Below, piece after piece: positions 1 to 11,700 of a stretch of 64,000 bases of DNA; the stretch's first letter is position 1, and every line of letters starts with the position of its first letter. The position numbers and the translations under genes were made by a program. Source of the stretch: Tretioscincus oriximinensis. Its lineage: Eukaryota; Chordata; Lepidosauria; Squamata; Gymnophthalmidae. The notes below the pieces were generated by a model. It did no database searches. It saw nothing but the letters and a program-made list of their open reading frames with translations, and was not told where the DNA came from. The stretch is from the NCBI GenBank assembly GCA_022410635.1, contig JAJVDF010000463.1, positions 1,003,409 to 1,067,408 on the forward strand, in the 5' to 3' direction.

Positions 1-1521
1 CATCTTCCAGTCCCCAGTAGTTTTACCCAAAGACCTTTTTATTTTTTAAAAAACGTTTTAGTCTAAAAACATTAACAAATGCTCAAACTCTCATGAAATA
101 CTAATGAAGTAAAGTAGTGAAATGATTTGCAGTTATAAAATGTAAAACAGGGCTATAAAAGTAAAACCATGTCATGGTAATTAAAACACATACTGAATAC
201 TTGGGAGTTTTCCATCACCCACAAATTGCATATTTTATTGCAAAGGCTGTCGAAGATGCACGTACGTGTGTGACTTCATTTGCAGCCTCCATTTGGCTAA
301 AAGCATTTGGGCTGCGAGTGATTCACAGTTGCATTTACATTTCCATTCTCTTTTAGTCCACTTTCATATGGAGAGAATGCATCAGCAAAGTAACTGACAC
401 ATTTCCTTTGGTAGTACATAACCCAGAGGATACTGCCTTAGGTTAGGCTGCAGGCACATGATGTATTTCATTCCACAATATGAGAAACAATTGCAGAATG
501 CGTCACGCTGTACCTTTAAATCCACATAGAACCAATGAGTTGGTAACCAGCAAGTAAATACTGAGCATGCTCAACCAGCGATTCTGCATTGTGCTGTGCT
601 GATGGCATGTCATAGTATTCTGGTACATTAAGGATCTGTACGCACAGGAAGACTTCTTGCCTCCCCAGTTTTCCAAAACATCAGCAAAAGAATATTCCAG
701 GGCAAAATTTTCATGGTGTATTGCAAAACCTCCGTTAACAAATATCACAACCTAAACCCCCTTTATGCCTGCAGCCTTAGATAATGCAAAGAAAGATGAC
801 CAGTTATTTTGCTGATGTGTTTTCTCAGCCTGATGGTGGTATGAAGATGGACTAAAATTTACGTGTAGTTGGGTCAGAAGATTCGATTCATGTATCTAGT
901 CCTGCTTCCATGCCTTTACTTGTATTAATCCGTTAGGAAAAAAAGCAAAAGAATTATGGGTAGAGGATATGATTTGTTCCTATGGATTTGTGGGTTCAAC
1001 TGGATCACACGCAACTAAATTTCCTTCTGGTTCTAAACTTTGTTTTGAATTTGAACTAAACAGATTGCAGATTTGAATTCTTAATCCTTGGACGGTTGCA
1101 TGTTTGTTTATATCCAGCCCTACATTATTGGACCCAGAGCAGGTACACATTAATAAAATGTTTTAAAAGACCCATATTCTTCCTCCCTCCCTCCCTTGAA
1201 GGACAAAATGAACAGGAAACTACAGTATTTAACAGTCAAAAGCCTGGATGAAGAAATATGTTTTTACCAGACCCTGGAAAATACAACGCAAGTTCTCGGC
1301 AAGCCTCTAGATGGAGCCACAACAGAGAAGGCCCATGCCCCAACCCCTTGCTTCTCTGAAAAGGGAAGAACTACTAAAAGTCCTTCTCCTTGAGATTTTA
1401 ATGCATAGGCAGGTCTATATGGGAGAAGGTATAAGCATACAAGGTTTTCCAGTGTATTTGCAGAAATTCCTTGATTCCTTGATAGACTGAGTTTATGATG
1501 TGCTTTTTGGTTTAGTGATAA
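1..1521. other. ENPEP intron 7 sequence, no recognised feature
   Basis: I looked on the minus strand for the expected next ENPEP exon and did not find it. The short open frames here show no family I recognise. The sequence is AT-rich and ordinary for an intron. An open frame at 503-748 on the minus strand contains ENF and ENW strings but does not align with ENPEP. Confidence 0.5.
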
Positions 1522-1777
1522 TTTATTTATAATTTATTTATACTTATATCCCACCCTATATCCGAAGGTCTCAGGGCGGCTAACCATAGAATGGTGCACA
1601 TAGCTTTTGTTGCTTTCTCCACAACAGACACCCTGTGAAGTAGGTGGGGCTGAAAGAGTTCTAAAGAATTGTGACTGGCCCAAGCCCTGCTGTCTTTCAT
1701 GGAGGAGTGGGGAATTGAACAGGGAGACTACCAGATGCGAGTCCCACATTCTAACCACAACAGCAAGCTAGATCTCA
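1522..1777 (-). mobile_element. tRNA-derived SINE, squamate type
   Basis: Read on the minus strand it has a tRNA-like head, the text of a regular SINE body (a block resembling GGGTGACCTTGGGC, a CCCACCTACTTCACAGGG block) and a tail resembling CCTTCGGATATAGGGTGGG before an AT-rich end. The copy at 7856-8124 is the same family. It is inactive and diverged at its tRNA end. Confidence 0.8.
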
Positions 1778-2039
1778 ATTTGATGCTGTTGCTAGAACAC
1801 TTCCCATGTAAATCTCCCTGCAATAAAGCTGGGAGTGGTTAATTCACTGAGAGCCTCCTAAATCTTGTTTTCAGATGCTTCTCTGCTTACAGGGCTCTCA
1901 CACAAAACCCAGGATAGACATTTGTACTTTTAATGGCTAAAGAAGAGAGGACTTTTCACCAAATGCAGCTTCTAGTGTCTACTGCACCATGAGAGAAAAT
2001 CACCTTTCCACATCCATTAAATTTAATATAAAAATTTAA

Positions 2040-2125
2040 AGTTATTTACTATAAATTTATTATAAATTTATTTACATTTATGCCCTGCCCTATATCTGAA
2101 GGTTCAGGGTGGCCAACAATAAAAA
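2040..2125 (-). mobile_element. Fragment of the SINE/LINE 3' tail
   Basis: The minus strand carries only the tail block (a CCTTCAGATATAGGGCAGGG-like string followed by AT-rich sequence) shared with the SINEs at 1522-1777 and 7856-8124. No head is visible, so it may come from the SINE or from a partner LINE sharing the tail. Confidence 0.55.
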
Positions 2126-2318
2126 CAGTAATACAAAATTAACATTAAAAGCAGTATAAAACAGTATCTCAATGTGGGAAAAGAAATAACATTTCTTGAG
2201 CCAAAGCTCAGGTGAAAGAGGTACAAACTTGTGGGAACCATAGCCTATGTCCAATGCAAGATCTGCAGAGAAAGTTCTCAGGGCTGCTTATTCGGCAATT
2301 GCCCTGATCTCTCTAGAC

Positions 2319-2474
2319 CAGAGGTATCAAATTGGTGGTCATCTAAATGTTCCTGAACCACAACTCCCATCATTCCATGCCATTCTCAGCTCTGTGCCCA
2401 CTCTGATAAAACAAATGGAATGTTTGGAGTTGAAGTTCAGGAACATCTGGAGGGGCACCAGTTTGACATCTCCA
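2319..2474. mobile_element. Fold-back DNA element, hAT-like family
   Basis: The two halves are inverted. The left arm has GTTCCTGAACCACAACTCCC and the right arm has GGAGTTGAAGTTCAGGAAC. The outer ends AGAGGTATCAAATTGGTG and CACCAGTTTGACATCTC are also inverted. ACAACTCCCATCAT-type blocks are widespread in squamate hAT-derived repeats. I could not identify a clean target duplication. Confidence 0.65.
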
Positions 2475-2656
2475 CTTTCCATGTTCTTCTTTCCTATCAA
2501 GGCAATATTAAATTAAGACCAATCCTCAGGATGGGTTAATTGATCCTTGTCCTTTAAAATCTGCACCCTCCTTTGGACTTGCAAATCATCACAATTTCTA
2601 TTAGCTTTAGTTTATGGGTGGTTTGCTAAATATCTCTAGTTCTAACATGTCCTTAC

Positions 2657-2791
2657 CTTGCTGTAGGATATGCCATCAAACACAGAAGTAATTTCATCAG
2701 GAGAAGACACGTTTGCTATTATAGCATGGGAAGAAAGCAGAGAATCTTCCTTCAGCACAGGGAAGACATCATCAATTAGAATTTGGTCCAG
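2657..2791 (-). CDS. ENPEP: ENPEP exon 7
   Basis: The exon is 135 bases, 45 codons, residues 427-471, with an ATCACAG acceptor and a GTAAGG donor, phase 0. It reads [20 protein letters not shown] and ends with [15 protein letters not shown], which matches the mammalian protein residue for residue in its second half. A sequon (NVS) is present at Asn453. In mammals the next exon begins GSSILRMLEDW. No such sequence was found between here and base 1, so it probably lies outside the window. Confidence 0.95.
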
Positions 2792-5700
2792 CTGTGATGA
2801 AAATAAAACAGGTAACCAACTTAGACTTCCACTAACCAACCACAGCAGGAAGTTTTTATTATAGAAACACAGAAATGCAGCTTTCCAAGAGTCCATAGGA
2901 CTCAATCATTTCTGCACTTCAGAAAAACATATTAAACTATTGTTGAAAAGTGTTTGTCCTACCTCTTACTGAAACCCTTCATAGATGCAGAACCCACAAC
3001 TTCGTTCTAGAGATTGTATAATGTTGGACCGATTTACCATCAGAAAAATATAATCCTCATATTTATTGGAACTTAGGAAGATGCACCTTTCTTTTGCATA
3101 TCTTACTGCAAATATCACCTTACCATTCAGCTCTCTAACCTCTAGACTGAATAACTTCAGTTCCTTCAGCTGTATATTGATTTATATTGATGCATATTGA
3201 TGTATATTGATGTATATTGAAGTAACATGGAAACCTAATTCTTGCCTGCTGTTTATGGCTGCATCCAGATGAGTGGGTTAAATCTGGATTTGTCCATTCA
3301 TGCTTCTGCTCACATGTCTTTCACTGCCTGTGATACTGGAACAAGCATTCTAAGTTTTGTAGCACTGTGAATGAGTATGCAGCTTTCTGATTGGCTGCTC
3401 TTCCCCCGCCTCTTGTAGTCTGAAGCTCTAGCATGCATGTCTCACCAAATGCCAGCTCTTTGTGCACACACACTTTGGAGGAAGAGGAAAAATACTCTCA
3501 GGAAAATCTGGAACAATGGAGCTGTTTTGCGAAAGGATTACTGATACTCCATTTCAATGGGGCAAATTCTTCATGATGTAACTACAACCAAGGTGAGAAA
3601 ACCTCATGTGGAGGGGCTCAGATGCTATTCTGAGCTAGCACAGGTCCTGCCTAGTATGAAATGGAATATGATAGGACCTGTACTGAGTGTTGGGTGGATT
3701 TAAATAACCTTTTAACAGAAGAGCAAGCTGTCTTTCAACCAGGTTGTTCCACCATGAATAACTGTTTTATTCTCTCTCATCTAATTGAAAAATATACCAG
3801 CAAAGGAGGACAGCTCTTCTTGGCTTTGATTGACTTTAGTGCAGCTTTTGATTCTATGCATAGAGAAACATTATGGAATAAGCATATGAGCAACAGGCCC
3901 CTTAGACCACTTTTGGAGGCAGAATAAGGCCAATGGCAAAGCAGGGCCAAATGAAGTAAAAAGACCCGAACCTCTTTACAAATGAAGCAAGTACACAGTA
4001 TCACCTCATCAGCATGATATGACCATAATAGTGTGGCTGATAACATGCTCCAGCATATGGAATCACGGAAGTAATTTAGAGCTTTGACTTCAAGCCATTT
4101 GTGACACCTGACAGGCACATTCTGGTTAATTTCTTCCCTTGCCAGAGTAACACTGGAGGTAGGGTTGCCATATTCTGGCAAACCAAAACCGGGATGGGGA
4201 TGGGGTGTGCGCACACGTGCGTGCATGCGCACATACTAACACTTGTAGTGAGACAGGCAAAACCTCTTCTGCCTGTCTCACCACAAGCGTCCGTGAGTGT
4301 GCGCATGCACGCGCGTACCTGCTCCTTTGCTGGTGGCGGGGTTTCGCCCTGCTCTCGCCGCCATCTCGCCTGCAGCAGCGGAGCAAAAATGCTTGGGTTT
4401 GTGAGAGGAGAACAGAGTTGTCCTCCTGTCACAAACCCAGGCGTTTCTCCTCTGCTAGAGGCGAGTTGGCGGCGAGAGCAGGGCGAAACCCCACCTCCAG
4501 CCAAGGAGCAGCTACGGCGTACTCCGAGGGTCCTCCCAGGACCCCGGAAAGNGTTCCACGCGCTGCAGCCGTCAGCTCTGATGGCTGCTTTTCCTTTAAA
4601 ATCCCGTCTTTTTACATTCCCTGACACAGCATCGGGGAATGTAAAAAGCTGGGATTTTGCCTCAAAACCCGGAGGGGACTATATTTTAGTCCCCCAAACT
4701 GGGATTGTCTTGCTTTACCGGGACGTATGGCAACCCTAACTGGAGGGGTGGATGGATGGATGACAGTCAAATCTAAGCCTGTATTTGTGGGATTCTCCAC
4801 TAGTTATAAATGTGTTCCTTTTGAAGGCCTTCTAAATGTGTTTATTATTCCAGATAGCATTTCCAGCCTACAGTATGTGTCTTTACTATACACTGAACAA
4901 ATAACTTTTTTAATGCTAAATGCACAAATGTAGGATTTATATAGCTGAAAAAAGGATATGGCAAAATGAAAGCTTTGTGGGTGAACAGATATACCAATAC
5001 AGTTTGGATTTCTACAGTAGTTCTCAGGTCTAATGCAGACAGTACACTGATAGTACTCTAAGTGGGAACTGTGCTTCTCCATTAAGCATATTCTGTGTGA
5101 ACATCTGCTGCATTGCTTGTGTCACTAATTTGAGGCAAGCAGCTTACTATAAAATGGATTAAGAGCTCAGAATGAAATTAACAGGTTATCCATTTAAGTT
5201 TTATAAGTTTGCCACAGAGTTTTCTCAGAAATTACCTGTCTGAAAGACCTTTTAAGCTAGTCTTGCATGACTTCATTGCAGGAAAGTCACTTGCCTTAGG
5301 TGGATGAATAAAGAAGCAAATACTGATGTTATTGTTTCCCTTCCATGTTTTTGGTTTTCAAAACAATTTTATTATTTTCATATTCATTACAAACTTGTAT
5401 AAAATACCATTCAATAATTTCATTTAAAACATACACTTACAGTTATGTTTTGAATGTTTTCCCCTTCCCTCCATATTGTGCCTTTCAATGGTTATCTATC
5501 AGTCTTGGTGGTTAAACCGTATTAAACTTCTTGCATCTCTACACTGGCTTCCCATTCTTTACCAAATTCAGCTCAAGTTCTTGGTCCTGACCTTCAAATC
5601 CCTTCACAAATTTGCTCCTCCTTATCTTTCTTCTCTTATTTTTCTATATCAGCCTTCAAGAGCTCTTCACTCTGTTAATATTATGTGACTTCCCCAGCCC

Positions 5701-8700
5701 AGGGTTTTTTTCTTTTCCCTCATAGCTCCTTNTCTCTGGAACTTTCTCCCTATTCATGTTCACTCTATCTCTCCACTTAACATTTTCAAATCTCAGCTAA
5801 AGACAGAGTTGTTCTCCGAGGCCTTTGATATCAACCATTAACTTTATTTTAATTGACTACTTATTACGTTTTAACTTCAATGTTTATCTATTATTTGTTT
5901 CTATTACTGTGTTTTTCACTAGATTGTATTTTTATATGAATACCATACAGCACCATGTACATGAATGGCACTTTATAAATTAGGCTGACCAGATGACCCC
6001 TTTTTGGGGGGGGCAACATGGCTTTGGGGTGTCTACCCCGCCATCCCGGGGGGGAAATGGTGCGCCATTTCCCTGTTTTTTGCTGAGGGAAAAGGGTTTT
6101 TTGGAAAAAAAAATTTTTTTTGAATTTTTTTTTTAAAAAATCACTGCAGCACCACTAGAGGACTCTGGCATCTGGGACCAGCTCCTGAAGGCACCCTCCC
6201 CTCAGTAAAAAATAAAAATTCTCACACACTTCAAAACTTTCTTGCACACTTCAAAATTTTTTTTTAATATATATATTTTTTAAAAATCGCTGCACCACCA
6301 CTAGGGGGTTCTGGCAACTGAGGCCAGCTTCTGAAGGCAGCTTCCCTTCTGTAAAAAATAAAATAAAATTCTGATGTACTCCAGAAATTTCCAGTTTAAA
6401 AATTCTCGCACAGTTAAAAAAATATCACATGCTTCACTGATTTCTCGGGCAGGAATTTTGAAAGGGAATGCATGTTGGCGGGTAATTTGCATATTTATGA
6501 ATATGCAAATTAGCATGAATATTAATTACTCCAGTTTGGGTCTCAGAAAATCTGGTCAGTCTATATAAATAGATAAGTAAATTGATAGATAGCTAAATAT
6601 GGTTCCTTCCATAACTTCTCTTCTCATTTATTCCATTCTTATGTCTCCCTTTCCATGTGAACAATTACAGCTGATACTCATATGGAAGGCAAGAAACATC
6701 TTTTCCTTGTTAAAATCATGCTTGAAGGTATCAAGCAGTAGGCAAAAAGCACATAATTGTTTTAAGAGGTTGCTCCAGCCCATACTTTTAATCCATTATC
6801 AGTCCTAAGGAATTAGACTAAACAAGAAAAAAAATTCTCAGACCAAGGCTGAAGTTGGATTAAAACTATGCATTTGAAGAGAATCTTTGGGTCAGAAACT
6901 TGTAAAAGTTTGTTTTGCAATTGGGGTAGGCTGACTGTCGTTATATTCTTGTTCAGAAAATGCATCCATTAAAATATTCCACTTTACCAAACAATGTAAA
7001 GACATTGATATTTACCATTTGCCAGTTTCCTTCAGCAGCATTTACACCCATAAATTCAAAGAAGCTAGCAAATCCTTCGTTGAGCCATAAATCATCCCAC
7101 CAAGCCATAGTCACAGTATTTCCAAACCACTGAAAGAAGAAATGTTGAAAAAATACCTTTTAAATGCACAGACAATGAATCAAATTCCTGTAATCTGTAG
7201 ACTTGGTATTCAGAAATCCTTAGCTATGAAATTGTCCTTTATTTAGATGTTCAGAATTTTAGCATTTAGTGTTCTCCTGTTTGACATTGTCTAAGATATA
7301 TCCTTACCAGGTAATACTTGGATGATAGACTTCTTGAAATTCCTATTTACTGTTGGCTAAGTTGAGGGGAAAAGTCAAAGACTAATTACTTTTGTATTGT
7401 TGCTGAAAAAACTATCCACGTATAAATCAGAAATCTTTACTATTTACGATTTATTTTACTAGATTTTTGAGGATATTTTGCTAATTTTTTATTTGCTTGT
7501 TTTATTGCCACTTAATTATTGAAATATTAAATTTAAGAAAAATATTTAAAAAAATCTAAAAATAGATGACAATATCACTAAGTTTTGCTAAAAAATCATT
7601 AAAAAAATAAAACGGTGTTGCTAATTTATTTTTAAATGTTTCCAGCTTTCAATATCTGAAAGGTGATTCTTTTCTGCAAATTACTGCTGGTGACTGGATT
7701 TAGTGGGTATGGATCAAGCTGTCTTACTGGCTTCAAACATGGACAGCTGTGATGCCAGCAGCACTGTCTACACAATGGCACGAGTTGTCCAAGATTGCAG
7801 TCAAACTTGTGTCGCATTTACTGCACCAAGAGCAATTTGGGGTTTTAGTATCAAATTTATTTATTTATTATTTCTATATTTATTTGTATTTATATCCCGC
7901 CCTATACCCGAAGGTCTCAGAGCGGCCTACCATTGGGCGGCGCACATAGCTTTTGTTCCTTTCTCCACAACGGACACCCTGTGGAGTAGGTGGGGCTGAG
8001 AGAGTTCAAAGAACTGTGATCGGCCCAAGGTCACCCAGCTGGCTTCATGGAGGAGTGGGGAATCGAACCGGTAGACTACCAGATAAGAGTCCCACACTCT
8101 AACCACTGCACCAAACTGGCTCTCAAATTATCACATTATGAGGAAAAAAATAGCTGTTGAAGTGCTATACTGTATATGGATAATGGAATTTGTGTCGCAT
8201 GCAAAAGCTCTGACCACTAAAAATTGCAGTAGATGTCATCTAGGGCAGTTCATCTCACTCAGCTGCTCTGAGAGGAATCTTCTGGCACTAGGGTTCTTTA
8301 CTTGGATTAATTTTTTTTCTAATTGTTTTCTGGGGGAAAAGCTCCTGTAATTTATCATGATTTGTGTCAGCAAAAATGAATGCAGGAAACAGATTACAGC
8401 TTCATATTTCAGATCTGTCCAATAGACAACCTCCTGCTGATAAAACATGCAAATGAGGCAAAAAACTACCACAACACACACCATGCATAGTATTACTCTG
8501 CAGCATTAGAAAACTTTGAGACTAATTTAGTTATTGTTACGAACGAGGAGGAAACATTTTTCGAAAAATCCTACAAGAGCAGTTGTATGGCTCGAGTAAA
8601 TTATTACTTTAATCTTTGACATCATGCTGTTCAAATAACTTTGTGAACTGTACCTGATGGACAAGTTCATGAGCAACAACAGCAGCTACTCTTTGCTTGT

Positions 8701-11700
8701 TGGAGGCAGCGGATTCATTGGGATCATAGAGGAGATTTGTTTCTCTGTAAGTGATCAGTCCCCAGTTCTCCATGGCCCCAGTGCCAAAATCAGGAATGGC
8801 TATTTTATCTACAGGGAAGATAAGAAACATGTACTGTAAAAGAAGTCTATTTAATTTACGTCTTCCTTCAATCACATAAATTCTGGTTTTGATGAAAATC
8901 CTTTTAGGAGACAAAGACTACATCCCCACCTGTCTTTTTCCTTTGCAAATGCTTAAAAAACCAAGCGCATTGGCTGTCTGTTCCCATTTTACTTGCCTTC
9001 CAGCTTCTGCCTTGTTCGAATGAGAAGCCCCAGAAGGCACTGCCGTGTTTTCCTAACTACAATCCCCAGAATGTTCTAGGACCCTACTGTTCCCAGATAG
9101 TCCCTGTGCTCCAAGGGCCAGTGAAATATTTATATTTGCATAAAACTAGCTCCGAAGATTTGTAACATCTTAGAGGTTTGTGGAAGTCGCAAGATAGGAG
9201 GAGGCTGTTTACTGCACTTTAAAGACCTATAAAGGTCATGGATGGCTGGAAATGCCTGGATCCATGGGTCAGGCTGAAGGTAAATTTGCCTCCAAAGCAC
9301 AGGAAATAGAACGTGGGGATCAGGCCGACATTCCATTTATTGAGCAGGGTTGCCCCACTGAAACTGCATAAACAGGGGCCTTTCAGTGGTAACCCCTAGG
9401 CTATGGAATTGTCTTACCCCTGAAAGATCATCACTGTTATACATTCAGAACATATTTGACGACACACATCTAATGTCCCCTTTGGGTGAAGAAACAGCTC
9501 TCCCTTCCCCACTCCGAGGAATGTCAGTTTTTCTATCTTGTTTTTATTGCTGTTAACCACTTTTGGGTATAGGGAGGGACAGAAGTGTAAACAAACAAAT
9601 ATTGAAATAAGCCAGTGAAATTGCTGTCAAACATGCGCTTTTAAGAAGTTCTCAATCCTGAAGAACAGGACTGAGACCCCCCAAAATTGTCCAAAATCTG
9701 TTTTTCACTCTCATTCTTGAGGGCTGAGGATTGTTGGAATAGCCTGTGCGATGGTGGTCCATGTCCCATTTTAGCTCCTGAGGCACCATTTCCAGTCAGT
9801 TGCATTGCTTCACAATCAACAAGTCAACAAAATGGCGCCTTTGCAAAAAAGTATCTCTGACATAGTGATAATTCCCAGAAATAGGACAGAATGGTAATCT
9901 ATTCTTCAGGATTTAGTCCAGAAAGAAGGAGGAGGTTATCCCAGAAAACAAATGGAACACAAAATTGAGATGTGGGGTGTTAAATCAGAACTCAGTATGA
10001 AGATATTTGTGAAGGGGTAACTGTGGCAATATAATAGAGGGATTTCTCTTTCTCCTGTACGTTTTGGTCACTCTCGTTTGTACAACCTTCATCTTAGAAA
10101 AACTCTTTTCAAGCATGATCACGTTGCAGTTTTGTAGTAAACATTATGCCCCCCTCCAGGTGATCTGTTTAATTCCAGAAATGATTTTAAATCCCGAATA
10201 GCTCATTTTTTAGTCCCTCCCCACTTAACATTTCACATTATTGCCTAGACTACTGGTATTCCCATTACATTACCTATAATTCCCATCACATTACATGTTT
10301 GATTATTCATTGCTGCTCTCATCTTACTACAATTCCCAACATTCTCTTTGAGCCAAAAGCCAATGAAATTTGATGCCTAGCCTCGTGGTTTTGTGATATC
10401 TACCATTTTTCCACTGTGGAATGGAATACAAGCTATGAAGACTGAAAAATGGGATGGCTGGAAAATCTGAAGCAAAGTGACTTCTTCATGATGCTACAAC
10501 CGTAACTGCTGAAAAATCTCATCTGATGGGGGCCTTATACAAGATTGCCTAATTAACATTTGGCCTTATTCTGTTCCAGAAAGTGGCCTAAGGATTCTGC
10601 TGAACACATGCCAATTCATGCTGGCATAAGATCAGTGATAACCTGGAATGGTATGTGGACAGCAGGTCCTTGAGACTTCTTTTTGGAACAGAATACGACC
10701 AAGTGTGAATCAGGGCTAGCTAGTTTTTTTGGTCTCCTTTCCAAACTAAAACCAGCAACTACATGAATGTGGAAAGGAAATCTAGAGAGTTTGCTTGTAC
10801 ATGAACACCCAGTATTTGCTTGCATTGGAACAGTTATGTTACTTTCATGCTCATGATCTGCATTTGGAGAGCTCCTTTTGGAATTACTTGCTATTTTCTT
10901 TTTTCCTTTTACAATCCAAAAGACGGCATTAGGCGAACAATCTACCCAGACTCGTGTACACTCTGGGAATATTTTCTGCTGCATTATTGGTAATACCAAA
11001 CTAATCTCTACAATGTCTTCCTGTGATTAAGTTGTAAAAGGATTTTGTAAATGGGACTAAGAAATATTTATTGGCAAATTAAGTAAACTAAATCCCCTTG
11101 TAATGAACAACATCTGCTTCCACTCACCATTGCAAGGAGGGTCATGTTTTCATGGCTAGCAATCAATATGAGCTTAACTAAGAATGATGGGGTCTGGATC
11201 CTCTGAGAGACCTAGGAACACTTCTACTAGACCCAGCATAGAATTCAAATTGATTTAAAGGGAAAGAAAGCTAAAGCATAACCAGCCTGGGCCTCTTCAG
11301 CCTCAAAAGATAACATTTAAGCGGTGATCTGATTGAAGCATATAAAATCATGCATGAGGTGGATAAGGTGAATAGTGAAAAAAAGGGCTGAATTGGCATA
11401 AGACATAATTCTGATCATTGCACTGCTTCTGTATTAAATATAAATCCAGATAAAGATTCAGTCCCAGCGTGTGCTTCTGGATGAGAAATTTAGTTCTGTA
11501 ACAATGTGTCACACATGTTTGTAGAGAAACAAACTGAAGCCTAGAGGTTGAAGATGGCAACCTGAGAGAGCCAGAAAAAATGTTTTGTAATAGCAGCAGT
11601 TATAAACTTTATATATTTTCCCAAGTCACAATAGTCCCTGAAGGCTCCACAACTGGACAATATTTAGGCAAATCCTAGGGCCTGGAGTGATATCATTAAT

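Noticed and set aside
503..748. Minus-strand open frame with ENF and ENW strings as ENPEP exon 8
   Set aside because: It lacks the expected GSSILRMLEDW start and does not align with ENPEP beyond two-residue matches.
3777..4739. Several overlapping open frames on both strands with Cys/His-rich translations
   Set aside because: They lie on the GC-rich interior of the hAT-like element and the LINE fragment beside it, overlap one another on both strands, and change with each inverted arm.
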